This document shows positions 25,960 to 34,769 of a DNA stretch of 64,000 nt, one piece after another (the first letter of the stretch is position 1; each line of letters begins with the position of its first letter). The notes beneath the pieces were generated by a model, which saw only the letters and a program-made list of their open reading frames with translations, ran no database searches and had not been told where the DNA came from. The stretch comes from CAVSUR01 sp963846005. GTDB lineage: Bacteria > Actinomycetota > Actinomycetes > Streptosporangiales > Streptosporangiaceae. The position numbers and the translations under genes were made by a program. Where the stretch lies: positions 930,001-994,000 of the forward strand of contig CAWJUH010000003.1 of the NCBI GenBank assembly GCA_963846005.1. The letters are read 5' to 3'.

Positions 25960-27303
25960 TCAGCGCGGCGGGCGGGCCGGCTGGCCGGCGCCGGCCCGGG
26001 TCAGCCGCGCGGTCTCGTCCCGGACGGCCGGGATCAGCCAGGAGCCGGCCGAGCCGAACCTGGCCCCGGCCTCGGCCTGCCGGTCGGCCAGGTACCGGGT
26101 GGCCAGGTCGGCCAGGTATAGCACGGCCGTCAGCCGCGCGGCCGGCTCGTCCAGGCCGAAGGGGGCCAGCGCCTGCGGCGCGCCGGAGATGCAGGCGGCG
26201 GCCGCGGCCCGCGGCTCCCGGCTGCCGGGCACCACGTCGCGCTGCAGCCGGTAGTGCAGGGCGTCGAAGCCGACCGGCGTCCCGCCGGCGAACCGCTCCC
26301 AGTCCCACACCAGCAAGCCCCGGCTGGTGCTGGCCATGTTCCATGGCGTCCAGTCGCCGTGCCAGCTGCCGAGCCGGACGCTGGCCTGGCCGGCGGCGGC
26401 GGCCAGCTCGGCGAGGGCCTGGCGCAGCGCCTCGCGGTCCGCGCCGGGGTCGCAGCCATCCAGCCGGGCTCCCAGCCCGCGCCAGTAGCCGCCGCCCGCC
26501 AGCGGCTCGGAGCTGTGCCCGCCGATCCGGGCGACGGCGAGCATGGCCGCGCTGAGCTGGCCCGGCTGCACCGGGCGGCGCGGCAGGCCCAGCGGCAGCG
26601 GGCTCAGTACCAGAACGTTCATGTCCCGCCACTGGCCGTAGTGCAGGACGCGCGGCACCGTGAGCCCGGCCGGCCCGGCCGCGCCGATCGCGAGCAGGGC
26701 GCGGTGCTCCGCCTCGACCAGCCGCTGGGTCAGCGGGCTGATGCCGATCTTGGCGTAGCCAGCCAGCCGGCCGGCCGGGGTGAGCAGCTGCAGCACCGGC
26801 TTGCGGTTGGCCCGGGCCGGGCTGAGGTGCAGGCTCGGCAGCACCGGCCGGCCCAGCGCGGCGGTGAGGTAGCCGTCGATGGTGTCCGCGCCCGGCGGCA
26901 CCCGCACCTGCACCCGGCTGCCGGCCGCGGCCCGGCCGGCCCCGGCGCGCAGGGCCAGCGCCAGCGCGCGGGTGCCCAGCCGGGCCGCGGCCGAGCCGGG
27001 CTCGCTGTAGCCGAGCACCGCCGCGCCCGCGGCGGCGCCGGCCGCGGGCACCAGCAGCCGCGGGCGGCGCTGGCCGAGCAGCAGCAGGAAGTCCCGGCTG
27101 CCGGAGCGGGCTGGCGGCCGCGGGGAGCGGCGCACCCCGCCGGGCCCGGCGGCCGGGCGGCCGATGGTGACCGTGGCCGGGGCGGGATACAGCAGCGCGC
27201 ACACCTCGCGCAGGTAGCCCAGCCGGGCGGCACTGCCGTCGGCCGCTGCCGCGGTCCCGGCCGGGGCGGCCGCGCCGGGATCGGGCCCGGCTTGCCCGGT
27301 CAT
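25960..27303 (-). CDS. Aminoglycoside-phosphotransferase/kinase-like protein
   Basis: 447 aa. The C-terminal half has kinase-fold landmarks: GSWHGDWTPWNM (~312-323), equivalent to the HxDxxxxN catalytic loop, and LLVWDWERF (~330-338), a variant of the metal-binding D-x-[DE] segment. The N-terminal half lacks an obvious Gly-rich loop but holds KPVLQLLTPAGRLAGYAKIG, where the Lys could bind ATP. Its role is unknown: phosphorylation of a sugar or a glycan intermediate would suit the operon context, but this is inference. Its start codon overlaps the stop of the PAP2-like gene by 4 nt. Confidence 0.65.
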   Translation of the reverse strand: MTGQAGPDPGAAAPAGTAAAADGSAARLGYLREVCALLYPAPATVTIGRPAAGPGGVRRSPRPPARSGSRDFLLLLGQRRPRLLVPAAGAAAGAAVLGYSEPGSAAARLGTRALALALRAGAGRAAAGSRVQVRVPPGADTIDGYLTAALGRPVLPSLHLSPARANRKPVLQLLTPAGRLAGYAKIGISPLTQRLVEAEHRALLAIGAAGPAGLTVPRVLHYGQWRDMNVLVLSPLPLGLPRRPVQPGQLSAAMLAVARIGGHSSEPLAGGGYWRGLGARLDGCDPGADREALRQALAELAAAAGQASVRLGSWHGDWTPWNMASTSRGLLVWDWERFAGGTPVGFDALHYRLQRDVVPGSREPRAAAAACISGAPQALAPFGLDEPAARLTAVLYLADLATRYLADRQAEAGARFGSAGSWLIPAVRDETARLTRAGAGQPARPPR

Positions 27304-28205
27304 GCCGGCGCCTGCGCGGAGGGTGCGGGAGGTGCGGAGGAAGCGGTGGGCGCGGCCGCGCCGCCGGGGACGGCGGCCGGGGGCGCGGACCGGGCCATGG
27401 CCGGCTCGGCCGGGCCGGTGACCAGGCGGGTGACGGTGATGAACACCGACAGCATCAGGGCACCGTACAACAGCCCGCTGCCGACGTCGGTCAGCCAGTG
27501 CAAGGTCAGGTAGGCCCGGCTGTAGGCCTCGTTGAAGGCCAGCGCGGCCACTGCCGTACCGGCCCAGATCGCGGTGCGGCGCTGCCCGCTGAACGCCCGC
27601 CAGAGCAGGAAAGCGATCAGCCCGTACACCAGCACCACCCGGTCGGTGCCGCCGGAGGGGAAGGTCCCCCCCGGGCTGCCCGGCGGGCCGATGCGGTGGA
27701 AGGTGTGCCGAAGCGCCTGCGTGACGTAGTGGTCGGCCACGACCGCGGCGAGCAGCAGGAACGGCGGCAGCCACCGGCGGGTGCGCACGCTGGCGGCCAG
27801 GCAGGCCGCGGCCGCGAGGGCGGCGCCCCACGTCGTCCAGGTGTCGCCGATCTTGGTCAGCCGGCCGAGCAGCCGGGACCAGGCCGGGATCCGGTGGGCG
27901 ACGATCCAGTGGTAGGCGGGCTGATCGAGCGCGGGACCCGCGTGCACGACGAGGGTGCCGAGGGCGGCCATGACCAGGTAGACGCCGGCCGCCCCGGCGG
28001 CCGCCAGCACTCCGATCCGCACCGCCTCGGCGGCGGACCCGTAACGGCGGCCCGCGGCGACGCGGGCCGGCCAGCGGCGGCCGGGCCATCCGCGCGGCGC
28101 GGGCCGGGTGCGCGGCGGCGCGGGCGCCCGGCGGGCCAGCAGCGCGCCCGCCGCGGTGATCACGGCCAGGCCCGCCGGCCACAGCAGCATGGCGAGGTAG
28201 CGCAT
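27300..28205 (-). CDS. PAP2-like membrane phosphatase with altered motifs
   Basis: 301 aa with about six hydrophobic segments. The third PAP2 motif is intact (SRAYLTLHWLTDV, SR-x5-H-x3-D). Motif two reads FPSGGTDRV, with Gly in place of the usual His of PSGH, and motif one (LRHTFHRIGPPGS) lacks the canonical K-x6-RP. Loss of the motif-two His may reduce or change activity. A PAP2 protein in such a locus would normally recycle undecaprenyl diphosphate after polymerisation. It overlaps the flippase stop by 1 nt and the kinase-like gene by 4 nt. Confidence 0.75.
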   Translation of the reverse strand: MRYLAMLLWPAGLAVITAAGALLARRAPAPPRTRPAPRGWPGRRWPARVAAGRRYGSAAEAVRIGVLAAAGAAGVYLVMAALGTLVVHAGPALDQPAYHWIVAHRIPAWSRLLGRLTKIGDTWTTWGAALAAAACLAASVRTRRWLPPFLLLAAVVADHYVTQALRHTFHRIGPPGSPGGTFPSGGTDRVVLVYGLIAFLLWRAFSGQRRTAIWAGTAVAALAFNEAYSRAYLTLHWLTDVGSGLLYGALMLSVFITVTRLVTGPAEPAMARSAPPAAVPGGAAAPTASSAPPAPSAQAPA

Positions 28206-30367
28206 CAGGCCGCCCGCAGCCGGCTGAGCCGGTTCGCGACGTTGATCAGCGACGACACTCCGGGCATCACCGATAGCCGCAGCGGCTTCCGCAGCTTCCA
28301 CATCCCGGCGGCCAGCGCCACCGTGCCGGCCGCCATGCCCGCCACGATGCCGAGGCCGCCGCTGCCGAGCAGCAGCCGGCACCCCTCGGGGATGGCGTAG
28401 AAGCACACCGCGCACAGCGCCGCGGCCAGGAAGCTGGTCGGCCCGAACGGATGCAGCCGCACCACGACGGCCATCTGGATCAGCGGCAGCAGGTTGAACA
28501 CCCCGATGGCGATCGCCCAGGCGATCGCCGCGCCGGTGATGCCGTACCGCGGGATCAGCAGCAGGTCCAGCCCCACGTTGACGACCATGACCGCGAGCCC
28601 GTTGGCCAGGCTCCAGCTGGTGCGCCCGGTGGTGATCAGCACCATGTCCACCTGGCCGCAGGCGGCGGAGATCAGCGAGGCCACGGCCAGGATGATCAGC
28701 ACCGTGTAGCCGGCCTGGTAGGCGTGGCCGAAAATGGCCAGGAACTGGGTGCCGTACACCATCACGAGCAGGTACAGCGGCCAGGTCAGCAGCACCAGCC
28801 ACGCAGTAGTCACCTGGTACACGACGTTGGCCCGCCGGGTCGCGCCCATCGCGAACAGCTCGGTGAACTGGGGCTGCGCGGCCATGCTGATCGCGCCGTT
28901 GCCGATCTGGCCGGCCACCAGGAACCGGGTCGCCGCGGTGTACACGGCCGCCGCGACCGGGTTGATGATGATCGCCACCAGCACGATGTCGATGCGCTGC
29001 ACGATGATCTGGGCCAGCACGGCGATCGCGCGCGGCGTGGTGAACCGCCAGAAACCGCGCGGGGTGGCGTTAGCCAGCCGCTCGTCGCCGCTCTCGCCCG
29101 GCCGGCCGCGGCTGCCGTCGCTCCGGACCGGGACGGCCAGGGCCATCAGGGCGGCCAGGCCGGCCGGCACGGCCGATGCCTGGGACACGGGCCTGGGGTG
29201 GCGGCGGATATGCCGCAGCCAGATCCAGGCCGCGGCGACCGCGGGAATGTAGGGCACCGCCCACAGCGGCGCGAGCAGGCCGACCGCGCCGGCCAGCGCG
29301 GCGACCGCCACCCCGGCCAGCTGGATCCCGCCCCGGGCGACCTGGTTGACGACGACGCTGGGGCGCATGTCGCGGTAACCGCGGGTCGCGCCCAGCAAGG
29401 TGTCGAGCAGGGCTGCGAACGGCAGCGTGATAGCCAGCAGCCGCAGCGCGGTCGCCACCGCGGGCACGCTGGCTCCGCTGTGCCCGAGGTGGCCGCCGAG
29501 CAGCACGCGAGCCACCGGGGTCGCGAATACCAGCAGCACGACCGTCAGCACGGTCGCGACGATCAGCACCGGGATCACCGCGGCGCGCAGCATCGCCGGG
29601 ATCCGGCTGTCCTGGTTGAGCAGCCGCAGCCGGGTGATGAAATACACCAGGCCGGTGAACGCGCCGAGGCTGGCCACCGACTCGACGATCATGAACAGCG
29701 ACGTCGCGGTGAAGAACGCGCCCGCGACCGGGCGGCTGAACAGCCGGGTCACCAGCACCGTGACCCCGAGGGTAGACGCCACCGAGACAGCCGCGCCGAT
29801 CAGGTTGAGCAGGCTGCTGCGGGAGACCTCGGCGAGCTTGTGGCCCGTACCGGGCGCGGGCGGGACGGCGGGGACCGGCGCGCCGGGCCCCGGGTGGCCG
29901 TTGACCGGCCGGGCCTGGCCATTGGCCGGCCGGGGCGGAACCGGCGCGGCCGGGCGCAGCGGCATGAGTTCCCGGCCGGGGGCGGCGCTGGCCGGGCGGC
30001 CCGGCAGCGCAGGCGCCGCCGCCGCCGAGGTGTCCTGGGCGGCGGGAGCGACCGGGAGGTCGGGGGCGGCGCGGGTATCCGGAGCGGCCTGGATGTCCGG
30101 AGCGGCCTGGATGTCCGGGACGGCCGGGATGTCCGGAACAGTCAGGCTGTCGGGAACAGCCAGGCTGTCCGCGGCGGGCGGGAGGGCGGCGCGGACGGTG
30201 TGCTCGGGCCCGGCCGGGGCAGGCCGCGGCGGACGGGACGGCCCGGGCGGCGCGGCCCGCTGCCCGGGCCCCTCCACCACGGGCTGCAAAAACTCCGGCG
30301 GCGGCCCGGAGTGCGGGCGCCGTCTACGCCGCCGCACCGGAGCCGCCTCGCGCCAGCGCAAGGTCAC
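28205..30367 (-). CDS. Wzx-like polysaccharide flippase with long disordered N terminus
   Basis: 720 aa. Residues ~180-700 form a 12-14 segment MATE/MOP-superfamily transporter starting SRSSLLNLIGAAVSVASTLG, with the family's characteristic GATRGYRDMRP loop; such proteins move lipid-linked repeat units across the membrane. The first ~180 residues are cytosolic and low-complexity: a basic start followed by repeats of VPDIQAAPD, AAPDTRAAPD and similar. This extension is not part of the transporter fold. Start and stop overlap the neighbours (4 and 1 nt). Confidence 0.88.
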   Translation of the reverse strand: MTLRWREAAPVRRRRRRPHSGPPPEFLQPVVEGPGQRAAPPGPSRPPRPAPAGPEHTVRAALPPAADSLAVPDSLTVPDIPAVPDIQAAPDIQAAPDTRAAPDLPVAPAAQDTSAAAAPALPGRPASAAPGRELMPLRPAAPVPPRPANGQARPVNGHPGPGAPVPAVPPAPGTGHKLAEVSRSSLLNLIGAAVSVASTLGVTVLVTRLFSRPVAGAFFTATSLFMIVESVASLGAFTGLVYFITRLRLLNQDSRIPAMLRAAVIPVLIVATVLTVVLLVFATPVARVLLGGHLGHSGASVPAVATALRLLAITLPFAALLDTLLGATRGYRDMRPSVVVNQVARGGIQLAGVAVAALAGAVGLLAPLWAVPYIPAVAAAWIWLRHIRRHPRPVSQASAVPAGLAALMALAVPVRSDGSRGRPGESGDERLANATPRGFWRFTTPRAIAVLAQIIVQRIDIVLVAIIINPVAAAVYTAATRFLVAGQIGNGAISMAAQPQFTELFAMGATRRANVVYQVTTAWLVLLTWPLYLLVMVYGTQFLAIFGHAYQAGYTVLIILAVASLISAACGQVDMVLITTGRTSWSLANGLAVMVVNVGLDLLLIPRYGITGAAIAWAIAIGVFNLLPLIQMAVVVRLHPFGPTSFLAAALCAVCFYAIPEGCRLLLGSGGLGIVAGMAAGTVALAAGMWKLRKPLRLSVMPGVSSLINVANRLSRLRAA

Positions 30368-31920
30368 GCAGGAGCCCGCGGGGTCGCGGGCGCTGCGGAG
30401 CGCGCGAACAGCGCGCGGCGCTCCGGCCGCCGGCCGGACGAGCCGTCGCGCAGTGCCTCCTGCTCATGCTGATCATTACGCCACAGCAATGCGTAAGCCA
30501 CCATCGTGAAACCGAGCGGGGCCACCAGCGAGGAGTAAAAGAACATGAAAACGAAGGACAACAGCAAGATCAGGACCGCCGCCATCCCGGTGGGCGACCG
30601 GTCCCGCCAGTACCGCCAGGCGCCGTAGCCGAAGAAGGCGTAGAACAGTGCCGAGCCGGCGATCCCGTCCGACACCAGCAGCAGCCACAGCTGGCCGGTG
30701 CTGCCGACCTCGAGCTGCCCGCAGGTAAAGCAGCCGCTGGTCGGGCCGACCGCGATGGACTGCGGGCTGCCCTGCATGTGCCGGGTGTCGCCGTAACCGA
30801 TCCAGGGCGAGGCGAGGCCGTCCTTGACCGCCAGGATGTCCAGCGTCGACCGGATCGTGTTGCTGTTGTTCTCCTTGGACGTGATCCGGGTCGCGATCAT
30901 GCTATGCAGCGGCGTGAGCAGGATCAGCAAGGTCGCGAGCACCAGGCCGCCGCAGATGCCGCCGAGCACCAGCAGCCTGCCGCGGGTGGCGAGGCGGAAC
31001 GCGACGTAGCCGATGGCGAAAGCGGCGGCGATCCAGGCTCCGCGGTCCAGGGAGTAGACCAGCGGCAGCACCGACGCCGCGGCCAGGATCAGCGCGAGCC
31101 GGCGCTGGTTGCGCGTCCTGTTCCAGGCGACCAGCAGGAACGGAACCAGGATGACCAGGCTCTCGCCCCAGGAGTCGGTGTAGTTGAACGGCGCCTTGGG
31201 CCGTCCCTTCGCCGTGCCGAGCACGCCCTGGACCTGGGAGAAGCCCGGATGCAGGTAAGACTGCACCAGCGTGTTGCTCTGGAAGCCCCGCGGTATCAGG
31301 TAGGCCATCGGCGAGGTGAACTGGAAATGCGGGGCGATGATCCCGGCGAACCCGCCGAGGACGGCGTAGAGGCCGACCAGGCCGAGCAGCCAGGCCAGCC
31401 GCTTGCGGGCATACTCCTTCTCGGTCAGGTTGCCGGCGAACACCAGCAGCACGGTCACGCTCAGGTACTGCAGGGCCCGGTCGGCGAAGGCCACGTACCG
31501 GGAGCCGACCGGGCTGGCGGCGGTGCCGGGCGCGGTGAGCGACATCGTCAGCACCCCGGCCATCATGCAGACGAGATACAGCAGCCAGATCGAGAAGCCA
31601 GGCGGCAGCCGCAGCCGGCGCGAACTGCTGGTGTGCCAGGCCACCAGCCGGACTGCCATCGGCACGGCCAGGATGATGAACATGAAGTCGCCGATGCCGA
31701 GCGCCCACCATAGCGGGAAGCCGCCGAGCAGCGCGGTGAGCGGCCAGGCCGGGTTGTCGGCCAGCAGCTTCCTGAGCGACCTGCGCTGCCGGGCGTGGCC
31801 GCCCAGCTCACGGCTCTGCTCGAGCCGGCTCCCCGCGCGGCGGGCCGGGGGCGCGTGCGGAGCGTCGTCGAAGTCGCTGCCTTCCCGGTCCCGCCGGGCC
31901 GGCTGCAGCTCAGTGGTCAT
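30364..31920 (-). CDS. O-antigen ligase/polymerase (Wzy-like) membrane protein
   Basis: 518 aa with about 10-11 hydrophobic segments. A large extracytoplasmic loop between the later segments (~330-410; SNTIRSTLDILAVKDGLASPWIGYGDTRHMQG) and the upstream FNYTDSWGESLVILVPF region match the O-antigen ligase/Wzy superfamily, which is recognised more by topology than by residues. It would polymerise the flipped repeat units or transfer the finished chain. Overlaps the flippase start and the DUF3048 stop by 4 nt each. Confidence 0.85.
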   Translation of the reverse strand: MTTELQPARRDREGSDFDDAPHAPPARRAGSRLEQSRELGGHARQRRSLRKLLADNPAWPLTALLGGFPLWWALGIGDFMFIILAVPMAVRLVAWHTSSSRRLRLPPGFSIWLLYLVCMMAGVLTMSLTAPGTAASPVGSRYVAFADRALQYLSVTVLLVFAGNLTEKEYARKRLAWLLGLVGLYAVLGGFAGIIAPHFQFTSPMAYLIPRGFQSNTLVQSYLHPGFSQVQGVLGTAKGRPKAPFNYTDSWGESLVILVPFLLVAWNRTRNQRRLALILAAASVLPLVYSLDRGAWIAAAFAIGYVAFRLATRGRLLVLGGICGGLVLATLLILLTPLHSMIATRITSKENNSNTIRSTLDILAVKDGLASPWIGYGDTRHMQGSPQSIAVGPTSGCFTCGQLEVGSTGQLWLLLVSDGIAGSALFYAFFGYGAWRYWRDRSPTGMAAVLILLLSFVFMFFYSSLVAPLGFTMVAYALLWRNDQHEQEALRDGSSGRRPERRALFARSAAPATPRAPA

Positions 31921-33002
31921 GCCCCTGCCTCAGCTGTGGAGATCTTCGTGCCGTGCGGTGCCAGCAAAACCCAGGTCGGGCCCGGCTGGAAGTACATCGG
32001 GTAGCCATTGGCGTCGGCGTAGGACGTGACGTAGGCCAGCCCGGGCTTGCGCCAGCTGCCGCGGGCGGCCAGCCCGCCGGCGCCCTGGGCGCTCGAGTCC
32101 CGGGTCCCGGTGAACGCCTCGAACTTCCCCTTCCCGAACACCTTCGCGGTCATCGTGGTGAGCCCGGCGCGGTGGTCCAGGAAGACCTGGTGGTAGTCGG
32201 TGGTCTGGACGATGAGGTTCGCGACCGCTACCCGCGGTCCGCCGCTGGCCAGCCGCCAGAGGTTCCTGCCTGAGTCGAATGACCACTTCTGGGTGCCGTG
32301 GCCGGGTATCCGCACGGTGACCGCGCTGGCCCGGAACTGCCCGCTGCTGGCCAGCTGCTGGCTGCTGCCCGGATCGCCGCGGAAGGGGAACAGCGCCGGC
32401 GGCGCCGGCGCGTGCGCGGCAGCCCGGAATGCCCTGGTCGAAGCGGTGAGCCCGGCCGGGCCGCTGGCGTACAGCGAGCTATGGGTGCCAGCGCCCAGGT
32501 CGGTGACCTTCGTGTGATCGAGAATGGTGACGAACGACGTGGTCCCGCCGTCGTAGCCGACCAGCGCCTTCAGCACCGCGGCGGTCTGCCCGTCCGGCGG
32601 CAGCGTGCTGCCGACCGGGCCGGCTCCGCGGGCCTGCCTGGACTGATAGACGGCCAGGTAGTGGGTGGGCGAGGTCGCCTGCTGGTACACCACGTCCGCA
32701 TCGGGCAGGCCGGCCGGCCTGCGGCCGGACAGCACCAGCGCGACGGCCGACCGGCTCGCGACCAGCCGGCTGGCGGGCAATCCGGTCAGCGGGGCCACAG
32801 ACTGGTCCGATGCAGTGGGCGAAGCGGTATCGGCCGGGCTGGCCGGCGCGCTGGCCCGCGCCGTCGGCTTGGCCTGCTGGCTGGTCACCGACGGCGCGGT
32901 CGTGCACGCCGCCGCGGCCAGCCCGGCGCAGACGGCGGCGACCGCCGCCCCGGCGGCCCGGCAAGCGGTGACGTGACGCGGCAGCCGCCGGTCAGCGGCC
33001 AA
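31917..33002 (-). CDS. DUF3048-domain lipoprotein
   Basis: 361 aa from a TTG at 33002; the frame is open up to 33197 but the extra N terminus is Arg-rich and unlikely. The start is uncertain because no clear ribosome-binding site is seen. A lipoprotein signal with the Cys of LAAAAC near residue 33 precedes a Ser/Ala/Pro-rich spacer. The DUF3048 N-terminal domain follows (LTGLPASRLVASRSAVALVLS, DVVYQQA, VGSTLPPDGQTAAV), then its C-terminal domain (KPGLAYVTSYADANG, TWVLLAPHG). The function of the family is not established. Being translationally coupled to the Wzy-like gene, it probably works on the exported polymer outside the membrane. Confidence 0.8.
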   Translation of the reverse strand: MAADRRLPRHVTACRAAGAAVAAVCAGLAAAACTTAPSVTSQQAKPTARASAPASPADTASPTASDQSVAPLTGLPASRLVASRSAVALVLSGRRPAGLPDADVVYQQATSPTHYLAVYQSRQARGAGPVGSTLPPDGQTAAVLKALVGYDGGTTSFVTILDHTKVTDLGAGTHSSLYASGPAGLTASTRAFRAAAHAPAPPALFPFRGDPGSSQQLASSGQFRASAVTVRIPGHGTQKWSFDSGRNLWRLASGGPRVAVANLIVQTTDYHQVFLDHRAGLTTMTAKVFGKGKFEAFTGTRDSSAQGAGGLAARGSWRKPGLAYVTSYADANGYPMYFQPGPTWVLLAPHGTKISTAEAGA

Positions 33003-33206
33003 GGTCAGATCCGCCGCCCGGCCCGGAGGCCTCGGTCCGCTCGCCGAGCAGGGATTCACGCCGTCCCGTGGCGTCCAGTGACGGCGGCACCGAGGCCATC
33101 GGCATCGGCCGGGTCTCGCTGGATTCCGCGTCCGGCAGCGCCGGGTGCGGGCGCGGCTCGGCACGGCGCTTGGCCGCGGCGTCCGGCCGGTCTGCACCCG
33201 CCGGGG

Positions 33207-34769
33207 TCATCCGCGGCGGCGGGCCGGCACCGCGGGCCGGGCCGGCACGCGGGACTTGGGCAGGTTGCCGAAGTGCGGGATGACCACGCCGCCGAGCACC
33301 GGCGTGCGCAGCCGGTCCAGCCGCTCCAGCGTCTCGGCGAGCTCAGGCCGGGTGGAATGCCCGGTTTCCGCCACCACCAGCGCGGCGTCCGCGAGCTCGG
33401 CCAGCGCGAACGTGTCACTGCCCGGACCGGACGCCTGCGCCTCGATCACGATGATCGAGCTGCTCGCGCGCAGGTCGGCGACCAGCCGCCGGGGCACGTC
33501 CTCGGCGAAGGTGTACAGGTCGATGGAGGTGTCGGTACCGGGGGTGATGACCCGCAGCCGGCCCGACTCGGCCGGGCGCTGCGCCACGTCGAAGACCGAG
33601 GCACCGCCGTTGAGTACGTCGGTCAGGCCGCGGTCGCGGCTGAGGCCGAACAGCTCCGGGGTCACGCTGCCGCGCAGGTCGGCGCAGACCAGCATCACGT
33701 CGGAGCGCATCCGGGCCAGCGCGACGGCGAGGTTGGCGGCGGTGAAACTGCCGCCGGTGCCGGGCGAGGCGGCTGCGACGAGCAGCACGTGGCTGCCCTC
33801 GCCCAGGGTGGCCCCGGCGGCGTGCGCTAGCTCGGCGAAACCCTGCCCGGGCCGGGAGCGCGGGTTGACCAGCATCGGCTGCGGGTTGCGCTGCTTGACG
33901 GCCACGTTCAGCATGACCGGCAGATCCAGGTACCGCTCCAGGTCTCGCGGCCCGCGGACGCGCTTGTCCCGGCTGTCCACCCAGAACGCGATGATGAGCC
34001 CGAGCAGCAGGCCGATCACCAGGCCGCTCGGCAGGACCAGCTTCTTCTGCGGGCTGGACGGGGTGGACGGCGCCGCCGCGCTGGTGATGATCGCGCCGCC
34101 AGAGGTGTTGGCCAGCTGGCCCTCAATGGTGCCGATCTGGCTGCTCAGCGAGCGCAGCTGGCTCTGGTTGGAGGTCAGCTGGCCCTGGGCGGAGGCGCGC
34201 TGGGTGGAGTTCGGCGGCAGGGTCGCGATCTTGGTGTTCAGGCTCGTGTCGGCCCGGGTGAGCGTGGTCACCTGCGATTGCAGCGTCTTCAGCGTGCCAT
34301 TCAGCTGGCTGGCCACGGTGTCGGCCCGGTTCTTCAGGTAGGCGTGGGCGAAAGCCTGCGCGCAGGCCGCCGCGGCCGTCCCGCTGGGCTGGTCGCAGGC
34401 GATCTGCAGCACGTTGGAGTTCGGCGGGACCGTGACCGACACGTCCTTGACCAGCGTGGTCGGGGGCACGGAGGTGTTGAGGTCCTTCGCGGCGATGGTC
34501 GCGACGGTGACGGACTGGACCAGCTGGGCTTCGCTGTCCATGTTCACGCTGCCGCCGGTCCGGCTGCCGGCCACCGCGGTATTGGCGCCGCTGGTGGCGG
34601 TGACGCTCACGGACGTGGTCGCCGTGTAGGACTTCGGCGCCACCTTGACGTAGGCGAACGCGCCGGCCAGCCCGATGATGGTCAGCCCGAGCACGATCCA
34701 CCAGCGGCGGCGCAGCACCTTGAGATAGTCGCCCGGCTCGAACGAGTCCGTTCGCAGGGAGTCTTCCAT
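33207..34769 (-). CDS. Wzz/CpsC-CpsD-like polysaccharide chain-length protein
   Basis: 520 aa, first gene of the 34769-23280 operon. ATG 34769 has AAGGAG upstream. A Wzz-type membrane hairpin comes first: transmembrane segments at ~26-46 and ~258-278, with a periplasmic coiled-coil-rich region between (NGTLKTLQSQVTTLTRAD). A CpsD-like ATPase domain follows (~310-505). Its Walker A is AASPGTGGSFTAANLA, where the normal Lys-Ser/Thr of GKS/T is Gly-Ser, so ATP binding may be lost, and no Tyr-rich tail is present for autophosphorylation. It probably sets chain length as a structural co-polymerase. Confidence 0.88.
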   Translation of the reverse strand: MEDSLRTDSFEPGDYLKVLRRRWWIVLGLTIIGLAGAFAYVKVAPKSYTATTSVSVTATSGANTAVAGSRTGGSVNMDSEAQLVQSVTVATIAAKDLNTSVPPTTLVKDVSVTVPPNSNVLQIACDQPSGTAAAACAQAFAHAYLKNRADTVASQLNGTLKTLQSQVTTLTRADTSLNTKIATLPPNSTQRASAQGQLTSNQSQLRSLSSQIGTIEGQLANTSGGAIITSAAAPSTPSSPQKKLVLPSGLVIGLLLGLIIAFWVDSRDKRVRGPRDLERYLDLPVMLNVAVKQRNPQPMLVNPRSRPGQGFAELAHAAGATLGEGSHVLLVAAASPGTGGSFTAANLAVALARMRSDVMLVCADLRGSVTPELFGLSRDRGLTDVLNGGASVFDVAQRPAESGRLRVITPGTDTSIDLYTFAEDVPRRLVADLRASSSIIVIEAQASGPGSDTFALAELADAALVVAETGHSTRPELAETLERLDRLRTPVLGGVVIPHFGNLPKSRVPARPAVPARRRG

